A program made the position numbers and the translations under genes. A model generated the notes under the pieces. That model did not search any database. It was not told the DNA's origin and saw only the letters and a program-made list of their open reading frames with translations. From the NCBI GenBank assembly GCA_015487905.1, contig WFOX01000188.1, positions 1 through 12,489 on the forward strand: a DNA stretch of 12,489 bases. Direction: 5' to 3'. This document shows, piece by piece, positions 6,390-12,489 of this stretch; the stretch's first letter is position 1, and each line of letters opens with the position of its first letter. This stretch comes from Mariprofundales bacterium (lineage in GTDB: Bacteria > Pseudomonadota > Zetaproteobacteria > Mariprofundales > S012-25).

Positions 6390-8824
6390 CACGAACCTCC
6401 TTGTCGTTTGCGCGTGCGTGTGCGCTTGGGTGGAAAGGCGTCCACGGCGATGGCGCGCGCAATGAGCGCATGCGCATCCACGAGCTTTTTCGCCTCTTCT
6501 TCGGAAAGCAGTCCCTCTGCTACGCGCTGCTGCACCCACTCGGCAAAGGGAATGTCCGTGTGCCATGCGTGCCCTGCGCGAGCGAGACGCCGCTCGGCCT
6601 CTTCGGTTTCCATCGCCGCGCGCATGGCAAGCGCGAGAATGCCGAGCACATCATCCGCGCGCTCCGGCGCGAACACGAACTCGGAGAGCATGCGACGCGC
6701 GCGCGTATCCGAGGCAAGGGCCTTGGCGATCGCGCGCAAGGTCTCGTCATCCACGCCCTGCTCACGCGCGCCGATGGGTGCAATGATGCGCGCAAGCAGC
6801 GGCCGCCATGCGCGCACGGGGAAGTTGCGCGCGGCATCCAGCAAAAGCCGCTCGGCCTTTGCGAGGGTCGCATCCAGCGCATAGCGCACAAACGGCGCAA
6901 ACTCGGGATCTTTGCCAAGCTCTTCTGCGCGCTTGAGCACGGCGCTGGCAAGAAAAAGCTGGCTCCATGCTTCCGCAAGACGGCCTGAGATCATCTCACG
7001 GCGCCTGAGCGCGCCGCCCAGCGTGGCAAAGGCGATTTCGCTTGTGGCCGCAAACGCCGCCGAAAGCCGCGCGATGCGCTGATAGGCGCGTTTGTGGCTG
7101 CTTGGCGCAGGCGCGCCTCGCCCGTTCGTGATGCCCAAAAGCAGGCTTTTTGCAAGCACATGCGCCGCGTGTTCCAGATGCGCAGGAAGGATCTCAGCAA
7201 GTGCGGCAATGCCTTCGTGCTCGGGCTTGATAAGCGCCTCCATCTCCTTGCCCAGAAACGGATGGCAGCGCAGCGCCCCTTGGCCGAAGATCATGAGATC
7301 GCGCATGAGGATGTTCGCGCCCTCCACGGTGATGCCGATCGGCACGGCCTGATAGACGCGCGCGAGATAGTTGGACGGCCCGCGACAGATGCCGCGCCCG
7401 CCGTGGATGTCCATCGCGTCATTCACGACGATGCGCATGCGCTCGGTGAGCTCGCGCTTGGCCATGGCCGTGGCGATCGCAGGCTTGGCCTCAGCCCCGA
7501 TGCCGGCCGTGATCATGCGCACGGTCGCATCCATGAGAAAGGTCTCGCCGCCGATGCGCCCAAGCCTTTCGGCGACGCCTTCAAAGCGCGCAATCGGCAG
7601 ATGGAACTGGCGGCGCAGGCGCGCATAGGCCCCGCTTGCGAAGCTGGCAAGCCTGCCTGCGGCAAGCGAAAGCGAGGGCAGCGAAATGCCGCGGCCCACG
7701 CTTAGGCGCTCCATGAGCATGGCCCAGCCGCGGCCGATGCCTTCTTCCTCGCCGATCACGGCCGAGATCGGCACGAAGACATTGCGCCCTTCAATCGGGC
7801 CGTTGGGAAATGCAACACCCATCGGATCATGCTGCATGCCGATCTTGATGCCGCGCGTCGTGCGCGGCACAAGCGCGCAGGTGATGCCGAGGTCCTCGCC
7901 GCGGTCGAGGATGCCTTCGGGATCGTAGGCATGAAACGCCAGGCCGATGACGGTCGCCACGGGCGCAAGCGTGATGTAGCGCTTTTCAAAGCTCACGAGA
8001 AAGCCGAGCTCTTCTTTGCCGCCCACCTTGCGGCGCACGAGCACGCCGGTGTCAGGAATGCTGCTCGCATCCGAGCCCGCCCAGGGGCTTGTAAGCGCAA
8101 AGCACGGGATCTCTTCGCCGCGGGCAAGCCTGGGCAGCCAATGCTCGCGTTGGCGCTCGGTGCCGTAGGCGAGCAAAAGCTCGGCAGGCCCCAGCGAGTT
8201 CGGCACCATGACGGTGACGGCCACGGCCACGCTGCGCGTGGCGATCGTTTGGATCACAGAGGCGTGCGCCCAGGGCGAAAACCCGAGCCCGCCATAGCGC
8301 TCGGGGATGATCATGGCGAAAAAGCGATGCTCTTTTAAAAACCGCCAGACCTCCTCAGGAATGGCGCCTTGTTCGTGGATGTTCCAATCGTTGAGCATCG
8401 CGCAAAGCTCTTGCACGGGGCCTTCCAGAAATGCGCGCTCGCGCTCGGAAAGCTCGGCCTTGGGAAGCGTTTGCAGCTTGTGCCAATCGGGATCGCCGCG
8501 AAACAGCTCCGCTTCCCACCACACTTTGCCGGCCTCGGCCGCCTCGCGCTCGGTTGCGGAGATGCGCGGCATCTTGTCGTGCAAGGCGCGCCAGATGGGC
8601 CTGGCAAGCCATCTTTGCCGAAGCTGCGGGTGCAGCAGCAGCGCAAACCCTGCGCCGAGCGCAAGCGCAAGCACGAGCACGAGCGGCCAGGGCATGCCTG
8701 CGGCGAGCAACAGCGCGATGGCGGCAAGCGCATAGGCACCCCAGCCGAAGGCGTTGGGCCGCGCAAAGGCAAGCAGCCACAGCGCGCCCAGCAGCACCAA
8801 GATGAACATACTCGCAGCGATCAT
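6389..8824 (-). CDS. fadE: Acyl-CoA dehydrogenase, FadE type
   Basis: An 811-residue enzyme (E. coli FadE is 814) that catalyses the first, FAD-dependent step of fatty-acid beta-oxidation, converting acyl-CoA to trans-2-enoyl-CoA. Hydrophobic segments at about 5-20, 28-43 and 47-64 should attach it to the inner membrane. Conserved blocks are WWEAELFRGDPDW (102-114), EHRFFAMIIPERYGGL (165-180), PNSLGPAELL (208-217), IPCFALTSPWAGSDA (239-253), KRYITLAP (281-288), LSVGRGISLPS (374-384) and the active-site loop TVEGANIL with putative catalytic Glu501. A C-terminal FadE-specific region (DUF1974 type) follows. Trp248 replaces the Glu of E. coli FadE at this site, which is not a catalytic position. 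The ATG at 8824 is preceded by GGGGAGG four nt away. sixA follows with a one-base overlap, and a histidine kinase gene diverges upstream. No FadR-like operator was recognised. Confidence 0.97.
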   Translation of the reverse strand: MIAASMFILVLLGALWLLAFARPNAFGWGAYALAAIALLLAAGMPWPLVLVLALALGAGFALLLHPQLRQRWLARPIWRALHDKMPRISATEREAAEAGKVWWEAELFRGDPDWHKLQTLPKAELSERERAFLEGPVQELCAMLNDWNIHEQGAIPEEVWRFLKEHRFFAMIIPERYGGLGFSPWAHASVIQTIATRSVAVAVTVMVPNSLGPAELLLAYGTERQREHWLPRLARGEEIPCFALTSPWAGSDASSIPDTGVLVRRKVGGKEELGFLVSFEKRYITLAPVATVIGLAFHAYDPEGILDRGEDLGITCALVPRTTRGIKIGMQHDPMGVAFPNGPIEGRNVFVPISAVIGEEEGIGRGWAMLMERLSVGRGISLPSLSLAAGRLASFASGAYARLRRQFHLPIARFEGVAERLGRIGGETFLMDATVRMITAGIGAEAKPAIATAMAKRELTERMRIVVNDAMDIHGGRGICRGPSNYLARVYQAVPIGITVEGANILMRDLMIFGQGALRCHPFLGKEMEALIKPEHEGIAALAEILPAHLEHAAHVLAKSLLLGITNGRGAPAPSSHKRAYQRIARLSAAFAATSEIAFATLGGALRRREMISGRLAEAWSQLFLASAVLKRAEELGKDPEFAPFVRYALDATLAKAERLLLDAARNFPVRAWRPLLARIIAPIGAREQGVDDETLRAIAKALASDTRARRMLSEFVFAPERADDVLGILALAMRAAMETEEAERRLARAGHAWHTDIPFAEWVQQRVAEGLLSEEEAKKLVDAHALIARAIAVDAFPPKRTRTRKRQGGS
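6396..6401 (-). promoter_or_regulatory. Shine-Dalgarno site of sixA inside the fadE 3' end
   Basis: AGGAGG on the minus strand, 6 nt before the sixA ATG. It lies within the last codons of fadE, supporting both the chosen sixA start and translational coupling of the pair. Confidence 0.85.
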
Positions 8825-8842
8825 CGCACCTCCCCGTGATCA

Positions 8843-8872
8843 AAGCTAAGCAGCCCGCTTCATTTGCCGCAA
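8843..8872 (-). promoter_or_regulatory. Putative sigma-70 promoter of fadE-sixA
   Basis: Minus-strand -35 TTGCGG (8867-8872) and -10 TAGCTT (8843-8848) are 18 nt apart; shifting the -10 by one base to TTAGCT gives 17 nt. The predicted start of transcription, near 8836, leaves a leader of about 12 nt that contains the GGGGAGG site before the fadE ATG. The -35 overlaps that of the opposite promoter. Confidence 0.45.
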
Positions 8873-8893
8873 GCGTGGGCGTTTTGCTACGCT
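8864..8893 (+). promoter_or_regulatory. Putative promoter of the hybrid histidine kinase gene, likely leaderless transcript
   Basis: Plus-strand -35 TTGCCG (8864-8869) and -10 TACGCT (8888-8893) are separated by 18 nt, and a TGC just upstream gives an extended -10. Transcription would begin at or next to the GTG at 8900, six nt after the -10, a spacing typical of leaderless bacterial genes. The TTG at 8864 is an alternative start codon but falls in this -35 box and has no Shine-Dalgarno site. Confidence 0.45.
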
Positions 8894-8899
8894 GATCTC

Positions 8900-10921
8900 G
8901 TGGATTGGGGGAAGGCGATTCGCGACGCGGAACGAAGGCTCGGGCGCGAGGCATTCGTCGCCTCGCAAAGGCAGCAAGCGCTCATCCGCATGCTCGTGGC
9001 GGCGCTGTTTTTGGGCTACCTTGCGCTTGCCGCCCCGGGCTTTTCCGATTGGCGCGCGCTCGTGCTCGGCTCGTGGGCTGCGCACCTTGCGTGGAACCTT
9101 GCCGGGATGCTTTGGTGGATTCCAAAGCAGCCCATCTCCCCCGTGCGCGTGGCGCTTGGCATTGCGCTGGATGTGTATCTGATCGCGATGGCGATGTTCG
9201 TGGATGGCGGCATCACAAGCCCCGTTGCCGTGCTGCTCATCAGCCCGATGATCGCAAACGGCATGCGCTATGGCCGCGCATGGCTCGTGTATGCGGCGGT
9301 GCTTGCCACCATCGCCCTCGGCGCGGTGGGCTTGCTTGCGCACAACCTGCATGCGCCTGCCGATTGGCTGCGGCTTGCTGCGGAGATCTTCGGGCTCAAC
9401 TACATCGGCTTTTACGCGATGAGCATCTTGGCCGCGCGCGAGCGCGAGGTGCAGGCGCGCGCGGCCTTGGAAAGCTCCGTGCGGCGCATGCTTGCGGGTT
9501 GGCCGCTTGCCGCGCTTGTTGTGCGCGCATCCAAAGAGGGGCGCGTGCGCGTCGTGGAGGCCAATGAGGGCGTGCGCGCGCTTGGCTTGGAACCCGAGCT
9601 TTTGCGCGGCGCCAAGCTCAAGCGCATATGCGCGCCCGATGACGAGGCCGTGCTGCTTGCGCTTTGCGAGGAGGCCGCGCACAAAGGCTCAGCGCATGGT
9701 TTTGTGCGGCTGCGCGGCGATCGCGGCGAGGTGCCCGTGGAGGTGCGCGCGTTTTCGCTTCCCGTGGGCGGCCGCTGCGAGGTCTTGGTGTTGCTGGAGG
9801 ATGTGGCGCAAGCGCTGCGCGAGCGCAAGGCGCTCGCGGATGCGCAAAAGCGCGCCTATGCGGCGGCCTTGGCCGCAGGTGTGGCGCACGACTTTCGCAA
9901 TCTGCTGACAGCCATCATGGGCGAGGCTGAGCTTGCGCGCATGGACACGAAAGCGCCGGATGTCCGCGCGCGGCTTGCGCGCATCGTGGACGCCGCCGAG
10001 CACGGCGCGCGCGTGATCAACGAGTTGCTCGCCTTCACGCGCGGGCGCGAGGAGCGCCTCGGCCCTGTGCAGCTTGCCGAGGTGCTGCCGCCCATGCTGG
10101 AGCTTGTGCGTGTGCAGCTCGGCCCGGGGGTGAGGTTGGAGACCGAAATGGAGCCGGGATTGCCGTTGGTGCTCGCCGATCCCGCCAAGGTGCAGCAGAT
10201 GCTGCTCAATCTCGTGGATAACGCCGTGCAAGCGATGGAAGGCGAGGGCGTCCTCACCGTGCGCCTCATAAGGCGCGGCGCGCGCGTGGCGCTGGAAGTG
10301 CAAGACACAGGCCCAGGCGTGCCGTCTGCGCATCTGCCGCACTTATTCCAGCCCTTCTGGACGACGCGCGCCAAACAAGGCGGCACGGGCTTGGGGCTTG
10401 CGATGGTGCAAACGCTTGCCGCCTGGCAGGACGCCGAGGTGGAGGTGGATTCGCACCCCGGGCAGGGCGCGTGCTTTCGCATCCTGTTTCGGCCGGCCGT
10501 GCGCCCGCGCACGGCATCCCAAGATAGGAAGCAAGAGACGGCGTCGGGGCAGCCGCTTGCGGGCAAGCGCGTGCTCGTTGTGGATGACGAGCCGTTCGTG
10601 TTGGAGGCCGTGGCCGCGATGTTGGAGCGCATGGGGGCGGAGACCCTGCGCGCGGCCTCGGGCGAAGAGGCCTTGCAAGCCATAGCCGCCGATTGCGGGC
10701 GTTTGGATGCGGCGCTTTTGGATTGGCGCATGCCCGGGATTTCGGGCGGCGAGCTTGCGCGCCGCTTGCACGAGCGCTGCCCGGATCTGCCGATCGTCTT
10801 CGCCACGGGCTACCCCGAAGAGGTGGAGGAAGAAGGCACAGGCGCCTTTGCCGTGCTCACCAAACCTGTGCGCGCAACGGAGCTTGCGCGCACGCTCAGC
10901 GAAGCCATGCACGCAGGCTGA
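8900..10921 (+). CDS. Hybrid sensor histidine kinase (six-helix membrane domain, PAS-like, HisKA, HATPase, receiver)
   Basis: Numbering here counts from the upstream TTG at 8864 (685 residues); from GTG 8900, which I prefer, the protein has 673. About six membrane helices (39-57, 65-85, 93-112, 118-131, 137-158, 170-190) have short loops and an NGMRYG motif at 132-137. A PAS-like region (208-315) leads to the HisKA box GVAHDFRNLL with phospho-acceptor His342. The ATPase shows the N box NLVDNAVQAM (449-458), DTGPG (481-485) and GTGLGL (507-512). The C-terminal receiver (569-684) has acidic Asp574, Asp575 and Glu576, acceptor Asp620 and Lys667. No HPt or DNA-binding domain is present, so a separate HPt or regulator is expected for onward signalling; none is encoded here. 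The gene diverges from fadE-sixA. The signal is unknown; a lipid or fatty-acid ligand is suggested only by context and RpfC-like topology. Confidence 0.92.
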   Translation: MDWGKAIRDAERRLGREAFVASQRQQALIRMLVAALFLGYLALAAPGFSDWRALVLGSWAAHLAWNLAGMLWWIPKQPISPVRVALGIALDVYLIAMAMFVDGGITSPVAVLLISPMIANGMRYGRAWLVYAAVLATIALGAVGLLAHNLHAPADWLRLAAEIFGLNYIGFYAMSILAAREREVQARAALESSVRRMLAGWPLAALVVRASKEGRVRVVEANEGVRALGLEPELLRGAKLKRICAPDDEAVLLALCEEAAHKGSAHGFVRLRGDRGEVPVEVRAFSLPVGGRCEVLVLLEDVAQALRERKALADAQKRAYAAALAAGVAHDFRNLLTAIMGEAELARMDTKAPDVRARLARIVDAAEHGARVINELLAFTRGREERLGPVQLAEVLPPMLELVRVQLGPGVRLETEMEPGLPLVLADPAKVQQMLLNLVDNAVQAMEGEGVLTVRLIRRGARVALEVQDTGPGVPSAHLPHLFQPFWTTRAKQGGTGLGLAMVQTLAAWQDAEVEVDSHPGQGACFRILFRPAVRPRTASQDRKQETASGQPLAGKRVLVVDDEPFVLEAVAAMLERMGAETLRAASGEEALQAIAADCGRLDAALLDWRMPGISGGELARRLHERCPDLPIVFATGYPEEVEEEGTGAFAVLTKPVRATELARTLSEAMHAG

Positions 10922-10957
10922 GCCTTTGCGTTGCGTGATGCGCATGCGCGCTTCAAG

Positions 10958-11722
10958 ATGCGCGCGATGCGCACGCGTTGGGATGCACCGCTTGCCCCCG
11001 GCGAGGTGGCGCTCGTGGGCGCAGGCCCCGGCGCGCCCGAGCTGCTCACGCTTGCGGCGGTGCGCCTGCTCGCCGATTGCGATGCGGTCGTCTATGACGC
11101 GCTCGTGCCAAAGGAGGTGCTTGCGCTGGCTGCACCCAATGCTGCGCGCATCTTCGCAGGCAAGCGCGGCGGGCGGCCCTCCACGGCCCAAGAGGACATC
11201 ACCCGCACCTTGATTGCGCTTGCGCGCGCGAACAAGCGCGTGGTGCGGCTCAAGGGCGGCGATCCGCTTCTGTTCGCGCGCGGTGGCGAAGAGCTGCGCG
11301 CGCTTGCCGAGGCCGGCGTGCGCGTGCGCGTCGTGCCGGGGATTACAGCGGCTTCGGCGGCGGCGGCGGCTTTGGGCGTGCCGCTCACCGATCGGCGCGT
11401 GAATGCGAGCCTCGCCTTCATCACCGCGCGCGAGGCGGCTGACCCTTCCAAGGTGGATTGGAAGGCGCTCGTGCGCGCGTTTCCGGTCATCGCCGCCTAC
11501 ATGGCCTCGGCGGCCTTGCCGGGCTTGGCCGCGCGCCTGCGCAGGGCCGGCATGCCTGCGGACACGCCCGTGGCGCTTGCGCGCGCCGTGGGCTGGGAAG
11601 AGGAAACCCATGCCACGGGCACGCTTGCCGAGGCCGAAGCCGGCAAGCTTTGGCTGCCTGCGCCGCTTGTGGCGCTCATCGGCGATGTCGTGCGCCTGCG
11701 CACGCCCTGGAGGCGCGATTGA
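10958..11722 (+). CDS. cobA: Uroporphyrinogen-III C-methyltransferase (siroheme/cobalamin branch)
   Basis: A 254-residue SAM-dependent enzyme that methylates uroporphyrinogen III at C2 and C7 to give precorrin-2. Tetrapyrrole-methylase signatures in order are VGAGPGAPELLTL (20-32), VVYDALVP (44-51), GKRGG (68-72), RLKGGDPLLFARGGEE (97-112) and PGITAASAAAA (127-137), then AYMASAALPGLA (180-191) and DTPVALARA. Length fits a single-domain CobA/SUMT; the CysG dehydrogenase/chelatase domain is absent. The commoner forms of these motifs are GDPEL and YDRLV, whereas here they read GAPEL and YDALV. The start is uncertain: TTG 10931, ATG 10958 and ATG 10967 are all in frame without a Shine-Dalgarno site. 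I chose the first ATG because only a short tail then precedes the fold. The gene lies 36 nt after the kinase and overlaps the next gene, as in siroheme gene clusters. Confidence 0.93.
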   Translation: MRAMRTRWDAPLAPGEVALVGAGPGAPELLTLAAVRLLADCDAVVYDALVPKEVLALAAPNAARIFAGKRGGRPSTAQEDITRTLIALARANKRVVRLKGGDPLLFARGGEELRALAEAGVRVRVVPGITAASAAAAALGVPLTDRRVNASLAFITAREAADPSKVDWKALVRAFPVIAAYMASAALPGLAARLRRAGMPADTPVALARAVGWEEETHATGTLAEAEAGKLWLPAPLVALIGDVVRLRTPWRRD

Positions 11723-12489
11723 GTCTTCCTGCGCTCATCCACAAGGTCGCGCGCGGGCGCAAGGGAGGCGAGAACCTCACGCGCGAAGAGGCGCGCGCGG
11801 CCTTGGCCGCGTTGCTTGGTGATGACGCCGATCCCGTGCAACTGGGCGCGTTTCTCATCGCCATGCGCATGAAAGGGGAAACGGCCGAAGAGCTTGCGGG
11901 CTTCGTGGAGGCCGTGCGCGCGCACATGCCCGAAGCACCAGCCGCGCCGAAGCGCGCCGTGGATTTGCCTTGCTATGCAGGCAAGGCGCGGCGCGCGCAT
12001 TTGCACTTGGTTGCGGCCTTGCGCGCAGCCAAGGAAGGCATCGCCGTGTGCGTGCATGGCGCGCATCCGATCCCTGGGCGCGTGTCGGCCTATGAGGCCG
12101 CCCAGGCGCTCGGCATCCCCGTGGCGCGGGATGTGCATCATGCGGCCGCGCTTTTGCACGATCGCGGCATCGCGTTCTTGCCCTTGGAGGCCTTTGCGCC
12201 GGCGCTTGCCGAGATGCTTGCTTTGCGCGCGCGCATCGGCGTGCGCAGCTTCGCGCACACAGTCGCGCGGCTTGTCAATCCGCTTCGGCTTGCGGGGCAG
12301 CTTGGCGCCTATTTCCACCTTCCCTATGCCGCGCGCATGGCGAAGGCGAACGCCCTGCTTGCGCAGCCCCGCGCGCTCATCTTTCAGGGAAGGGAAGGGG
12401 AGCCTGAGCCTGCGCCTGCGCGCAGCGCGCCCGTGGTGCTGCAAGCGCAGGATGCGCTCTTGCGCCTGCGCTCGCCGCAGATGGGGCTG
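11719..12489 (+). CDS. TrpD2/YbiB-like protein (anthranilate phosphoribosyltransferase family), 3' end outside window
   Basis: An open frame of 257 codons that reaches the window edge without a stop. It starts at a TTG overlapping the cobA stop as TTGA, so it is likely translated by coupling with cobA. The N-terminal helical part (ENLTREEARAAL near 18-29; QLGAFLIAMRMKGETAEEL near 45-63) is the small domain of the TrpD family. A nucleoside-phosphorylase-like domain follows, with DLPCYAGKARRAH, VCVHGAHPIPGRVSAYEAAQALGIPV and RIGVRSFAHTVARLVNPL. The GTGGD phosphate loop of true TrpD is replaced by CYAGKARR, and the KHGNR motif by VHGAH, as in the YbiB/TrpD2 subgroup. A role in tryptophan synthesis is therefore unlikely; E. 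coli YbiB binds DNA. Genes of this type are often seen beside cobA or nitrite-reductase genes. The function here is unknown. Confidence 0.85.
   Translation, partial: MSLPALIHKVARGRKGGENLTREEARAALAALLGDDADPVQLGAFLIAMRMKGETAEELAGFVEAVRAHMPEAPAAPKRAVDLPCYAGKARRAHLHLVAALRAAKEGIAVCVHGAHPIPGRVSAYEAAQALGIPVARDVHHAAALLHDRGIAFLPLEAFAPALAEMLALRARIGVRSFAHTVARLVNPLRLAGQLGAYFHLPYAARMAKANALLAQPRALIFQGREGEPEPAPARSAPVVLQAQDALLRLRSPQMGL

Noticed and set aside
6390..6566. N-terminal extension of sixA by 59 residues
   Set aside because: The extension lies entirely within fadE in another frame, has no SixA homology, and the AGGAGG site supports the ATG at 6389.
10343..11611. A 422-codon minus-strand open frame across the kinase and cobA
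   Set aside because: It spans the end of one real gene and most of another, and has low-complexity Arg/His/Ala composition with no family match. It is a shadow frame.

Overview
The window is a GC-rich, gene-dense stretch of bacterial chromosome with no mobile element, CRISPR array, tRNA or rRNA, and no gene-free gap above 100 bases. It most likely comes from a member of the Pseudomonadota of beta/gamma type. The evidence is the single-chain PurL, the FadE-type acyl-CoA dehydrogenase of about 811 residues, SixA, and a siroheme-type cobA followed by a TrpD2/YbiB-like gene. No genus can be named. Leucine codon use is unusual for such GC-rich DNA: CTT and TTG outnumber CTG.

Layout from left to right. 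(1) Plus strand, 1-897: the 3' end of nuoN (respiratory complex I), then 9 nt later a small protein equivalent to the N-terminal lyase and second helix-hairpin-helix parts of family X DNA polymerases, without the polymerase. (2) Minus strand, 894-1640: an HDOD-domain gene that converges on the previous gene, so that their stop codons overlap in CTAA. (3) Minus strand, 1676-5860: rpsT (ribosomal protein S20, GTG start, strong Shine-Dalgarno) followed by purL. A perfect 10-bp hairpin lies directly in front of the purL start. (4) Minus strand, 5928-8824: fadE and sixA, joined by a TGATG stop/start overlap. (5) Plus strand, 8900-12489: a hybrid histidine kinase with a six-helix membrane input domain, then cobA and a truncated TrpD2-like gene that overlaps the cobA stop and runs off the window.

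Most genes are housekeeping: respiration, purine synthesis, translation, fatty-acid oxidation and siroheme synthesis. The part that looks most like a linked system is the divergent unit around 8825-8900. There fadE-sixA and the hybrid kinase appear to be read from back-to-back promoters whose -35 hexamers overlap in the 9-bp palindrome TTGCCGCAA. The kinase membrane domain recalls the fatty-acid-signal sensor RpfC, and sixA encodes a phosphohistidine phosphatase. A fatty-acid-responsive phosphorelay controlling fadE is therefore a testable but unproven idea. I see no clear sign of a wholly new system; the stand-alone PolX-lyase-like protein and this divergent unit deserve the closest look.
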